DNA from: Peptacetobacter sp900550335
Lineage (GTDB): Bacteria; Bacillota; Clostridia; Peptostreptococcales; Peptostreptococcaceae
Assembly (NCBI RefSeq): GCF_047528295.1
Contig: NZ_CP180001.1
Span: 2,232,001 to 2,296,000, forward strand
Length of the DNA: 64,000 nt
Direction of reading: 5' to 3'
The notes under the pieces were generated by a model that did no database searches, had not been told where the DNA came from, and saw only the letters and a program-made list of their open reading frames with translations. The position numbers and the translations under genes were made by a program. This document shows positions 52,774 through 60,664 of the stretch, in pieces. Within the stretch, counting starts at the first letter, position 1; each line of letters opens with the position of its first letter.

Positions 52774-53412
52774 CTAACTATCTACCATTTCTAAAAATAA
52801 TTTGGTTATATTTGTTTTAGATATTCTTCCTACAACTCTTATTTTTGATTCATTTTCCTTATCTCTTTCTACTACTGGAACTGAATCAACTTCATGTTCT
52901 ATTATTTTTTTAGCTGCTGTAGTTATTGAATCATCTTTATTCAATGTTACTATGTTAGGCATTCTAGTCATTATCATACCAATAGGCATCTTATTTATAT
53001 CTGCACCGCCTATTGTCGCCTTTAGTAGGTCTTTTCTTGAAACAACACCACATAGGTTTTCTTCATCATCGATTATAACTATACTTCCTACATCTGATAA
53101 GAACATAGTTACAATTGTGTCGTATATGCTAGAATCTTTTTTTACTAGTACTGGCATACTCATAACACTTTCAACTTTTCTCTCTTTTATATTACTTCCT
53201 ATAAGATTGATTTCATTTACTCCCGAGTAGAAATATCCAACTTTAGGTCTTGCGTCAAGTATTCCTGTCATAGTTAATATGGCAAGATCTGATCTAAGTG
53301 TAGCACGAGTGACATTTAAACTTGCGGCAATTCTTTCACTTGTTATAGGTTCATGTTCCTTAACTATATCTATTATCTTTAACTGCCTATCATTAAGCTG
53401 AATTTTAATCAC
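52774..53412 (-). CDS. ccpN: CcpN-like transcription repressor (HTH plus CBS pair)
   Basis: 212 residues. The N-terminal winged HTH (DRQLKIIDIVKEHEPITSERIAASLNVTRATLRSDLAIL) is followed by two CBS domains (about 85-140 and 148-205) that bind adenine nucleotides. In Bacillus CcpN represses gluconeogenic genes and is co-transcribed with a DUF299 gene, as here. It probably controls this operon or ppdK in response to ATP/ADP. The start is GTG, close behind GGAGGAAG. Confidence 0.9.
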   Translation of the reverse strand: MIKIQLNDRQLKIIDIVKEHEPITSERIAASLNVTRATLRSDLAILTMTGILDARPKVGYFYSGVNEINLIGSNIKERKVESVMSMPVLVKKDSSIYDTIVTMFLSDVGSIVIIDDEENLCGVVSRKDLLKATIGGADINKMPIGMIMTRMPNIVTLNKDDSITTAAKKIIEHEVDSVPVVERDKENESKIRVVGRISKTNITKLFLEMVDS

Positions 53413-53995
53413 CTTCCTCCATTGTGCTATACTTTATTTCCTAGCACGCTTATATTGTATATTATATAACCTTATGTACCATTCTGTAAATAGAAAAATT
53501 ATATTTTAATCATATTTATCGTACATTATTTATATTTTATACGATATTTATGACATATTAATATATTTTTTATTACAGCTTTCAGTATATCAGCTCATCT
53601 TATTTATAATTATAACTCATATTTAATGTATTATAAATAGTATATTATAAATTTCCATTTTTATTTTTTTATATTATTTAATAAATAATTTTTTTTGAAT
53701 AATTTTTATTAATTCTCTTTATTTTTTAATACTATACTTTTTTATACCATATGTATAAAAAATACATACAATCACTTCTAACTAAAGATAATATATATTA
53801 TTTGATTTCATTTTTATTTAGTATGTTTTATTTATATTAGTGTCCAATATTTTTTATAAAAATATGTTATACAAATAATAGTTTAATATAGTTTTTTTCT
53901 ATAATAAAATATTTTGCATTACTTTTTATTTATAATTTTTTATTTTATTGACTCATTGCTTTTTTTTCTATATTCTTTTAATGAGGTGATAATTT
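53413..53995. other. AT-rich intergenic region
   Basis: 583 bases between divergent genes. Besides the ccpN promoter I see only long A/T stretches. No RNA, hairpin with a T-run or open frame is convincing. Confidence 0.5.
53461..53490 (-). promoter_or_regulatory. Probable promoter of the ccpN-ppsR-ppdK operon
   Basis: On the minus strand TTTACA, an 18-base spacer and TATAAT, about 50 bases before the start codon. Confidence 0.6.
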
Positions 53996-54430
53996 ATGAT
54001 AACAACAAATGAAGTTGCAGAATTATTTGGACAGGGATTTGACTGTTCACAGGTAATAGTTTCTTATTTTGCAGAAGACTTAGGAATTGATGACAAAACA
54101 GCAAAAAAAATGTCTGCTTGCTTTGGTGCAGGTATGTTCGCTGGTGAAACATGTGGAGCTTATGTAGCTGCACTAATGGTAATAGGTTTAAAATACGGTC
54201 ATTATGAACCAAATACCCCTGATGTAAAAAATCAGAGCATAGGTAAATTAATGGAATTTAAACAGAAATTCGCAGAAAAACATAATTCTTGTGTATGTAA
54301 AAATTTACTTGATGGACTAAATCCATCTGTACCAGAAGATATGAACGTATTATTAGAAAGTGGAAAAATGATGTCTTTCTGTCCACAGTTAGTAGTAGAC
54401 ATAATCGAAGTACTAGAAGAAATCTTATAA
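53996..54430 (+). CDS. C_GCAxxG_C_C family protein
   Basis: 144 residues of the small cysteine-rich family named after its motif: DCSQVIVSYFAEDLG, then MSACFGAGMFAGETCGAYVAALMVIGLKYG, and single cysteines at SCVCKNLL and FCPQL. The family is predicted to be redox-active or to bind metal; its role is unproven and common in anaerobes. TGAGGTGAT precedes the ATG. It converges on the ArsS gene and shares a bidirectional terminator. Confidence 0.85.
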   Translation: MITTNEVAELFGQGFDCSQVIVSYFAEDLGIDDKTAKKMSACFGAGMFAGETCGAYVAALMVIGLKYGHYEPNTPDVKNQSIGKLMEFKQKFAEKHNSCVCKNLLDGLNPSVPEDMNVLLESGKMMSFCPQLVVDIIEVLEEIL

Positions 54431-54461
54431 TATCGTAAAATTTCATTATAATTTTAAAAAT

Positions 54462-54498
54462 GGCTGTTACAATAATCTATCGTAACAGCCTATTTTAT
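54462..54498. terminator. Bidirectional terminator between the CGCAxxGCC gene and arsS
   Basis: GGCTGTTAC pairs with GTAACAGCC; T-rich sequence on both sides. Confidence 0.85.
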
Positions 54499-54523
54499 TA
54501 TTTTTTATTATCAGATTATATTA

Positions 54524-55501
54524 TTATTCAGTTGTGCATCCACCACAGCTTGATCCTTCTCCAGCGCAACAAGCATAGCAGTGTTTTCCAGTTATTATAT
54601 TTCTTACTTCTATTCCATCTTTACATAAATCGAATATATTTTTATTTCCTTCTATTTCAAGTCCTTCAGCCTGATTGAAGTCACAATCATAAACTTTTCC
54701 ATCCCAGCCTACTGATATCTGATCTCTACACATCATATTTTCTACAGCACTTTCATTGAAGCTTCCCTCTAACTTACACATATATGGTACTAAGTTTCCA
54801 CTTCTTTCAAGGAATGCACCGAATCTTCCTATTGGATTGTTTATTATATTGAATACAGAATTAAATACTATTCCATAGTCCGCAAATAATTTTGATTTAT
54901 ACTGTTTTGTTAAACTTTCCTGTGATGGTGGGAAGAATGCTCCTCCTGGATTGTAAACTAAGTTTAATACTAAGTCTTTATCTTTTCCATATCCAAGTTC
55001 ATTTAATCTCTGAAGTCCAGATATTACTTTTTTGAATACACCTTTACCTCTCTGTCTATCACAATCTTTTTCTGAGTAGTATGGTAAAGATGCAACTACT
55101 TCTATTTTGTTTTCAGCAAATTTTTCTGGAAGATGAGTGTATCCTTCTTCCTGAAGTATTACTATGTTACTTCTAACTATTACTCTGTCAACTAATTTTG
55201 CTGATTCTTCCATAAACCATTCAAAGTTAGGGTTCATTTCTGGTGCACCACCAGTTATATCTATTGTATTAAATGAAGGATTATTTTTAACTAATTCTAG
55301 GCAAGCTTCCATTACCTCTTTTGACATTATTTCTTTTCCATTTGGTCCAGCTTCAACATGGCAGTGTTTACAAGCTAGATTACATAGAGTTCCTACATTT
55401 ACCTGTAAAGTCGATAATTTTTCATTAGTTTTTAACCATTCTTTATGCTCTACCTTTTCAGCAAATGGTGTTATACATTCAAGATTTTCTAATCTATTCA
55501 T
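54524..55501 (-). CDS. arsS: ArsS-type radical SAM/Cys-rich protein
   Basis: 325 residues. The radical SAM motif C-x3-C-x2-C is in GTLCNLACKHCHVEAGP near 37-46, and DITGGAPEMNPNF follows. The C-terminal domain (from about 190) carries MCRDQISVGWDGKVYDCDFNQ and the Cys-rich tail KHCYACCAGEGSSCGGC, diagnostic of the ArsS (arsenosugar synthase-type) family. Known members act with S-adenosylmethionine on methylated arsenic, but the natural product here is unproven. GGGGGG precedes the ATG. It is the last gene of the cluster. Confidence 0.87.
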   Translation of the reverse strand: MNRLENLECITPFAEKVEHKEWLKTNEKLSTLQVNVGTLCNLACKHCHVEAGPNGKEIMSKEVMEACLELVKNNPSFNTIDITGGAPEMNPNFEWFMEESAKLVDRVIVRSNIVILQEEGYTHLPEKFAENKIEVVASLPYYSEKDCDRQRGKGVFKKVISGLQRLNELGYGKDKDLVLNLVYNPGGAFFPPSQESLTKQYKSKLFADYGIVFNSVFNIINNPIGRFGAFLERSGNLVPYMCKLEGSFNESAVENMMCRDQISVGWDGKVYDCDFNQAEGLEIEGNKNIFDLCKDGIEVRNIITGKHCYACCAGEGSSCGGCTTE

Positions 55502-55520
55502 AATAAAATTCCCCCCTATT

Positions 55521-55859
55521 TTATAATTCTAATTTATTTGCATTATTTTTCATCTGAACACCGAAAGCTAGAGTTGCTCCACCACTTATAGCCGCTGCAA
55601 CATGAAGAGCTTCTGTCATCTGTTCCTGATTTGCTCCACTTTCTAAACATCCAGTAGTGTATGCATCTATACAGTATGGACATTTTACAGCATGAGCAAC
55701 TGCTAATGCTATTAAAGATTTTTCTCTCTTAGTTAATGCTCCATCTTCAAAAACTGATCCATAGTAGCTCATGAATTTATTCCATAAATCTGGAGCATCC
55801 TCACCTATTATACCTGAACCAAATTTCATTAAGTCTTCTTTTTCAAAATAACAATCCAT
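55521..55859 (-). CDS. Arsenosugar-cluster carboxymuconolactone decarboxylase-type protein
   Basis: 112 residues of the AhpD/CMD fold. KCPYCIDAYTTGCLESG carries the CxxC pair followed by the conserved histidine-position segment (MTEALHVAAAISGGATLAFG). The small subgroup associated with ArsS genes is annotated as peroxidase-like. It would be a cytoplasmic thiol redox protein. GGAGG precedes the ATG. It lies 19 bases upstream of arsS. Confidence 0.85.
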   Translation of the reverse strand: MDCYFEKEDLMKFGSGIIGEDAPDLWNKFMSYYGSVFEDGALTKREKSLIALAVAHAVKCPYCIDAYTTGCLESGANQEQMTEALHVAAAISGGATLAFGVQMKNNANKLEL

Positions 55860-55958
55860 TTTTCAATTCCTCCAATTCTTATTTATATATAAAATCAGTA
55901 TTTTGTATAAAATATCAGTATATTCTAAATTCAAAATACGATTTTTATCAACTAAAAT

Positions 55959-56966
55959 TTATCTCTTAAATTTAAACTTCATTCTATTTGTTAGACTCTT
56001 AAATCCCTTTTCTGGCTTCTCATCTATTTCAAGAATTTCGTTTAATATATGTGATACATTTTCTGCTCCACCACGTCTAAAATTACCAGCACACGATGCA
56101 CAGTAAACATAAAAGTCATCTCCACCTTTTTCTATTGCATCACTTGTAAATCCTTGAGATAATTCTTTTTCTTTTGCAGAGGCACATCCTCCAAGTCCAC
56201 AACACTGAGCTTTTATTATTTCTATTTTTTTATTTTCTTCTTCATTATTATCTGGCAAGAATTTTTCTATATCTTTAAATATAAATCTAGCTTCTTTATC
56301 CGGACATGGCATAAATATCTTCATATCTTTGTCTAATTTTTTGCCTAGGTTTAACTCATCAAGTTTTTTATAAATACTAACAACCTTTGCATCTATTTTA
56401 TTTCTTAAAAAATAATAGCAATTTGGACAAAGCATTACCACCTCTTCTACTTCTCTTTTTTTCAATTCATTGTTGATATTTTCTATTATTTTTTCAGCCT
56501 CTTTTTTTAAACCTAGCTCAGATACGGGTTTACCACAACAATCGTAAACTGTATCTATTCCATATTCTTTTAAAATCTCTGATATTTTACTTGTAGCTCC
56601 AGGATAAAATGATGGAAAATTGCATCCTGTAAATAGAACAACTTTGCTATTTGCTGATTTATAATTTTTAAATTTGTAATTTATTTTTTCTTTTAACAAC
56701 ATTGAGTATCCATCTTCTGCTATTTTATCTCCGTTCTTTTCAACAGAATCTTCTCTCATCATTATTGCTATCTTTCTTCCATCTATATCTTCTGGACAAA
56801 CTCTCTCGCAATCTCCACATAAAAAGCAGTTATATGCTAAATCTGGTCTTTTAGAAAAATCTGCTAAATTTAAATCATATTTCTCTAAAAAACTGCAATT
56901 TTTTGTACATAAATCACACTCAATACAATTTGCCACTTCATTTTGAAGTTTTTCCTGTATTTCCAT
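55959..56966 (-). CDS. Iron-sulfur (GlcF/HdrB-like) oxidoreductase subunit
   Basis: 335 residues. Two N-terminal [4Fe-4S] motifs (CIECDLCTKNC; CFLCGDCERVCP) are followed by a cysteine-rich domain with two copies of the CCG-type motif (YDCCGKP; QCCGLGGC), as in glycolate oxidase GlcF or heterodisulfide reductase HdrB. No flavin partner is adjacent. Electron supply to the cluster chemistry is plausible but inferred. Its start is uncertain: ATG 56966 has only a weak GGAT upstream. It is about 100 bases from the CMD gene. Confidence 0.8.
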   Translation of the reverse strand: MEIQEKLQNEVANCIECDLCTKNCSFLEKYDLNLADFSKRPDLAYNCFLCGDCERVCPEDIDGRKIAIMMREDSVEKNGDKIAEDGYSMLLKEKINYKFKNYKSANSKVVLFTGCNFPSFYPGATSKISEILKEYGIDTVYDCCGKPVSELGLKKEAEKIIENINNELKKREVEEVVMLCPNCYYFLRNKIDAKVVSIYKKLDELNLGKKLDKDMKIFMPCPDKEARFIFKDIEKFLPDNNEEENKKIEIIKAQCCGLGGCASAKEKELSQGFTSDAIEKGGDDFYVYCASCAGNFRRGGAENVSHILNEILEIDEKPEKGFKSLTNRMKFKFKR

Positions 56967-56985
56967 ATTATTCACATCCAATTTT

Positions 56986-57048
56986 TAATTATTTTAATCA
57001 TTCAAAATATCACTCATACTCTTTCTAATTATTTTAATCACTCAAAAT
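56986..57048. repeat. Pair of 23-bp direct repeats upstream of the Fe-S protein gene
   Basis: TAATTATTTTAATCAYTCAAAAT occurs at 56986-57008 and 57026-57048, with one difference and a 40-base period. It could be an operator or a local duplication. Confidence 0.6.
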
Positions 57049-57068
57049 CTTTATATTTATATTTATAT

Positions 57069-57767
57069 TTATTTATACATAGATGCGATTTTCTCTATAT
57101 CTTCTCCATCTCGATACATTTTTTGAAGAATTTGCATCCTGTACATGGTCTTTAATTTTCCATTTTTTTCAAATCTTATACCTGAAGTTGTTATATACGA
57201 ATCTATTTGCTCTACTGGATATTTTTCTTTCATGTCGATAGATAACTGATAGTCTTCCATAAGAGGTATACTTCTGTAACCTCCATTTTCAAAAAACACA
57301 TTTCTATCTATAAACATTCCCTGGTCTCCAAATGCTATTTTTCTATGTTTAACTCTAAAATTAGACATAAATCCACATATTTTCATTAGAATTCCCTTAC
57401 TGTCAAATTTTAACTTTGCACATCCAAATTTAATACCTTTATTTACTGCTGCTTCTATCTTTTCTAAAATATCAGATTCTATTTTACTATCACAGTGTAA
57501 GAAAAATAGCGTATCTCCTATAGATGCCTTTGCCCCATTATTCATCTGATTTGCTCTACCTTTTTCAGATTTTATTAGCTTATAATTAGACTTATCTTTT
57601 ATTCTCTCTTCAATAATCTGACAAGTCTTATCTTTACATCCACCCTCAGAAAAGATAACCTCAAAATTTCCATTTAGCCTTTCTAAATTATCTATCAAAT
57701 TTTCGATATTTTTTTCTTCATTGTATATCGGAACTATGATAGAAATATAGTCTTTTTTTACATCCAT
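57069..57767 (-). CDS. Family 2 glycosyltransferase of arsenosugar-cluster type (TIGR04283-like)
   Basis: 232 residues: a GT-A fold with ISIIVPIYNEEKNIENLI at the start, FSEGGCKDKT, LFFLHCDSKI (DxD-like) and GDQGMFIDRNVFFENGGY. It has no membrane helix, unlike many family 2 enzymes. TIGR04283-type enzymes accompany ArsS genes. The acceptor is unknown. Only a weak ribosome site precedes the ATG. It lies 48 bases after the TVP38 gene. Confidence 0.82.
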   Translation of the reverse strand: MDVKKDYISIIVPIYNEEKNIENLIDNLERLNGNFEVIFSEGGCKDKTCQIIEERIKDKSNYKLIKSEKGRANQMNNGAKASIGDTLFFLHCDSKIESDILEKIEAAVNKGIKFGCAKLKFDSKGILMKICGFMSNFRVKHRKIAFGDQGMFIDRNVFFENGGYRSIPLMEDYQLSIDMKEKYPVEQIDSYITTSGIRFEKNGKLKTMYRMQILQKMYRDGEDIEKIASMYK

Positions 57768-57815
57768 TTCATTTAATTCCTTATTTTTAATCTTTGCTCT
57801 ATATTCAATTAATAT

Positions 57816-58499
57816 TTACTCTATTTTTTTCTTTTCATCGTTCTTTGCAGGCATTATTTTTTTAGCTAATAATAAAGAAACTACTGTTAATATCACTAAA
57901 AGTACTATTGCAATCATAAAATTAGGATTACTCATATCTAATGCTTTATCTCCTATATTTATAAACACTAGTGTTCCTGGGAATATTCCCACAATAGTAG
58001 CTATTATATAGCTTTTAAAACTCATCCCACTCAGACCTGCACCGTAGTTTATTACATTGTACGGAACTGCTGGAATTAGTCTAAGTACAAATATTATAAA
58101 GAAAGATTTTTTACCATCTGCCTCTATAAATGCCTGCCACATACTAGGAGATAATTTGTTCTTTAAAAAGTTTAGTATCATCTCTCTAGCCAATACTTTT
58201 GCCATAATAAACATTACTGCACTGTTCATCCAAGCACCTATTAATGTATAAATTGTACCTTTAAACATTCCAAATACAACTCCTGCTGCAACAGCAAGTA
58301 TCGGAACTGGGAAAAATGCTATTGGAAGTATTGTAAATGCTAAAATATACGCAATCGGTGCAAATACTCCCCATCCTTCTATATATGTTCTAAGGTCTTC
58401 AACAGATATTCCACTTAAATATTTTTTATATATAAATACACATAATAAAAGTAGTACAACTATTGAAGCCTGTTTTATTCTTTTATTTACCTGTATCAA
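57816..58499 (-). CDS. TVP38/TMEM64 family membrane protein
   Basis: About 227 residues with five or six hydrophobic helices and the family core: LAFTILPIAFFPVPILAVAAGVVFGMFKGTIYTLIGAWMNSAVMF and FVLRLIPAVPYNVINYGAGLSGM. Members are SNARE-associated-Golgi/DedA relatives, in bacteria linked to lipid or anion handling and common beside ArsS clusters. The start is probably TTG 58499, 8 nt from AAAGGAG. Confidence 0.83.
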   Translation of the reverse strand: MIQVNKRIKQASIVVLLLLCVFIYKKYLSGISVEDLRTYIEGWGVFAPIAYILAFTILPIAFFPVPILAVAAGVVFGMFKGTIYTLIGAWMNSAVMFIMAKVLAREMILNFLKNKLSPSMWQAFIEADGKKSFFIIFVLRLIPAVPYNVINYGAGLSGMSFKSYIIATIVGIFPGTLVFINIGDKALDMSNPNFMIAIVLLVILTVVSLLLAKKIMPAKNDEKKKIE

Positions 58500-58605
58500 T
58501 AAATCTACTCCTTTCAAATACTCACTTATTTTTTTACTAATCTATATTTTTATTTTATTCATCTTTTATTTTTTTAATATTTTATATTATTTTAGACATT
58601 TTATA

Positions 58606-59619
58606 TTATCTAAAATATGTTTTTTCTATATTCTCTAGGAACTCATCCTCAAGATATGCTTTTATCTTATTATAAGTAAATTCATTTTTTATTGCTCTAT
58701 CTGGTTCTTGATATTCAACCCATGCCATAGAGCACCAAGTTGTACCTCTTAAACACGTCATTTTTAGATATATATCCAATTTTTCTTCAACTTTTGATGT
58801 ATCTATTCTAGCAGCTATAGCTTTTTTATATTCTTTCACAAATTCATCTATTTCTTCTCTTGTAAGAATTGTATCTGTTTTCCAAAATGTCGTAGTTGGA
58901 GCTAGGAAATGTCCTAAATCCTGCTCTATCTCTCCAAGTATAGGTTTTTCCCAATCTATAAGATAATTTTTAAACCCTTCTTTTTCATCTCCATTTATTA
59001 AGAAATTACCAGAGTTTAATTCTGTATTTATTATTCTATACTCTCTACATTCATATTCTCCTTCAAGAGATTTTTCTGCATTTGCGATTAATCTTTTTAT
59101 AGTTTCTTTTGTTTTCTCATTGCCTAACTCTGAATTTATATATACAGATGCCATATTCTTACACTCATCAAGCATTGCATATAATGGATTTTGGGGAACT
59201 ACAAAAGTATTTTCACTTGGCACTTCTACAGAATGTATATCGGCTAATATATGAGCTGCCTTTTTTAAATCTTTTTCATATACTAATGGCTTTCCCGGTA
59301 AGTACTCCATAACGAGTACACCATAGTCCAATTTACTTTTACTGTCATCTAAATAGTATACATGAGGTGTTCTTCCTGATTTTTCAAGTATCTTAAGTGC
59401 ATTATATTCATATCCTATCTGATTTTCTAAATCCATCTGGCTCTTTGTGTTAAATCTTATTACTCTTTTAGTACCATCTTCTAAACTAAATAAATAGTTT
59501 ATATTATATTCGCCCCGTCCTAATAACTCAGATTCAAGCTTATAATCTTCACTTACTCCAAAAAATTCTTTAAATTCTTTTCTATTTATATAACTGTCTA
59601 CTATATTTTTATCTAACAT
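58606..59619 (-). CDS. Aminoglycoside phosphotransferase-like kinase (APH family)
   Basis: 337 residues of the protein-kinase-like APH/choline kinase fold: LLGRGEYNINYLFSLEDGTKRVIRF (N-lobe), VLVMEYLPGKPLV (hinge), INTELNSGNFLIN where the HGDL-x2-GN catalytic loop is expected, and YLIDWEKPILGEIEQDLGHFL for the metal Asp. His and Asp of the catalytic loop are replaced by Asn and Glu. The phosphate acceptor, perhaps a sugar or alcohol in the cluster pathway, is unknown. It overlaps the upstream gene by 7 bases. Confidence 0.78.
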   Translation of the reverse strand: MLDKNIVDSYINRKEFKEFFGVSEDYKLESELLGRGEYNINYLFSLEDGTKRVIRFNTKSQMDLENQIGYEYNALKILEKSGRTPHVYYLDDSKSKLDYGVLVMEYLPGKPLVYEKDLKKAAHILADIHSVEVPSENTFVVPQNPLYAMLDECKNMASVYINSELGNEKTKETIKRLIANAEKSLEGEYECREYRIINTELNSGNFLINGDEKEGFKNYLIDWEKPILGEIEQDLGHFLAPTTTFWKTDTILTREEIDEFVKEYKKAIAARIDTSKVEEKLDIYLKMTCLRGTTWCSMAWVEYQEPDRAIKNEFTYNKIKAYLEDEFLENIEKTYFR

Positions 59620-60299
59620 AATTCATCTAGCCTTTCCTTAATTACTTCATCTATATATTTTTTAGTATTAGGACACTCATATTCATCACTTTCTATTCTC
59701 TCATATAAAAGTTTTAAATCCTCTTTTGTATCTATATCAACATATAAGTCTGAAAGTCCTACTGTAAGCCCAGATTTTTCTGCAGCTAATATTGTATTTT
59801 CAATGACCTTACCGCTTCCATAATGCTGATTATTAAATATTGCATCCGTAGCCTTTTTCATGCCTACCATATAGTATCCGTCATCTGCTGTTGGAGCTAG
59901 AACTATATCTTTTTCTTTTAAAATTTCAAATCCCTTTTCTAAGCTAGATATAGTAATCTCTGGAATATCTGCTCCAGTCAGTATGCAACTTTCATATCCT
60001 TTTGATAATACATAGTTTATAGCATTAAACATCTTAGCACCTAAATCTTCGCCGCTCTGTATATCTTTTTCAGCATATCCTTCAAAGTGCTTTTCTATAT
60101 AATTATCTAAATCATCTGGTGTGTGAAATATAAATATATCTCTTCCTGTATTTTTAAATGTATTGAATATATCTTTTAAAAATGCTGAGTGTAATTCAGC
60201 ACATTCTTCTCCCGATAAAAAAGGCATCAATCTCGTTTTTGTATGACCTGCTATCGGAATTCTACTAAATAGTATTAATGCTTCTTTTGTTTCTTTCAT
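59613..60299 (-). CDS. DUF2064 nucleotidyl/glycosyltransferase of arsenosugar-cluster type (TIGR04282-like)
   Basis: 228 residues: a GT-A-like fold with LILFSRIPIAGHTKTRLMPFLSGEECAELHSAFLKD at the start, QSGEDLGAKMFNA, LTGADIPEI (metal-binding Asp) and LAPTADDGYYMVGM. TIGR04282-like enzymes accompany ArsS and TIGR04283 genes in many bacteria. It is the first gene of the cluster, behind a promoter at 60357-60385. AGAGGATAAATA precedes the ATG. Confidence 0.84.
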   Translation of the reverse strand: MKETKEALILFSRIPIAGHTKTRLMPFLSGEECAELHSAFLKDIFNTFKNTGRDIFIFHTPDDLDNYIEKHFEGYAEKDIQSGEDLGAKMFNAINYVLSKGYESCILTGADIPEITISSLEKGFEILKEKDIVLAPTADDGYYMVGMKKATDAIFNNQHYGSGKVIENTILAAEKSGLTVGLSDLYVDIDTKEDLKLLYERIESDEYECPNTKKYIDEVIKERLDELC

Positions 60300-60356
60300 T
60301 ATTTATCCTCTTTTTCCGTTTTCATTTATAAGCTAAATGCCTAATTGTATATTTAA

Positions 60357-60385
60357 AGTATACTCTATATTTTTTTACAAAACAA
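60357..60385 (-). promoter_or_regulatory. Possible promoter of the arsenosugar-like cluster
   Basis: On the minus strand TTGTTT, a 17-base spacer and TATACT, about 60 bases before the first gene. The -35 is weak. Confidence 0.5.
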
Positions 60386-60461
60386 ATATTATAGATATTT
60401 AAATTACTTTAATTATTTCTATATATTTTTTCTATAGTATTATAAATTTTTCTTTTATAAC

Positions 60462-60496
60462 GCAATAAAAATAGCTGCAATTATTTACAGCTATTT
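60462..60496 (-). terminator. Second terminator downstream of glyS
   Basis: AAATAGCTG pairs with CAGCTATTT and TTATTG follows on the minus strand. Confidence 0.7.
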
Positions 60497-60580
60497 CTAT
60501 TATATACTATTTATATTTCTTTTCATTATAGATTTTTCTTAACATATATATCATGATTGTTAATGCAAATAATCTTATCT

Positions 60581-60640
60581 AAAAAAGAAGCCCTTAGCTT
60601 CTAACATTAACTAAATAACTCTATTAAAACTAAGCGCTTC
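60581..60640 (-). terminator. Terminator of glyQS
   Basis: GAAGCGCTTAG pairs with CTAAGGGCTTC around a 32-base loop; six T follow on the minus strand. It lies 25 bases past the glyS stop. With the terminator at 60462-60496 and the cluster promoter it fills the 365-base gap. Confidence 0.75.
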
Positions 60641-60664
60641 TTCACATTTTATTAATTTTAAAAT

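Noticed and set aside
52179..53230. Plus-strand frames of 130 and 142 codons opposite ppsR and ccpN
   Set aside because: They are antisense to well-supported genes, rich in Ser/Leu/Ile as expected of shadow frames, and have no Shine-Dalgarno sequence.
53948..53976. Promoter TTGACT-17-TATTCT before the CGCAxxGCC gene
   Set aside because: The transcript would start about 13 bases before ATG, inside the ribosome binding site, so it is unlikely to be the working promoter.
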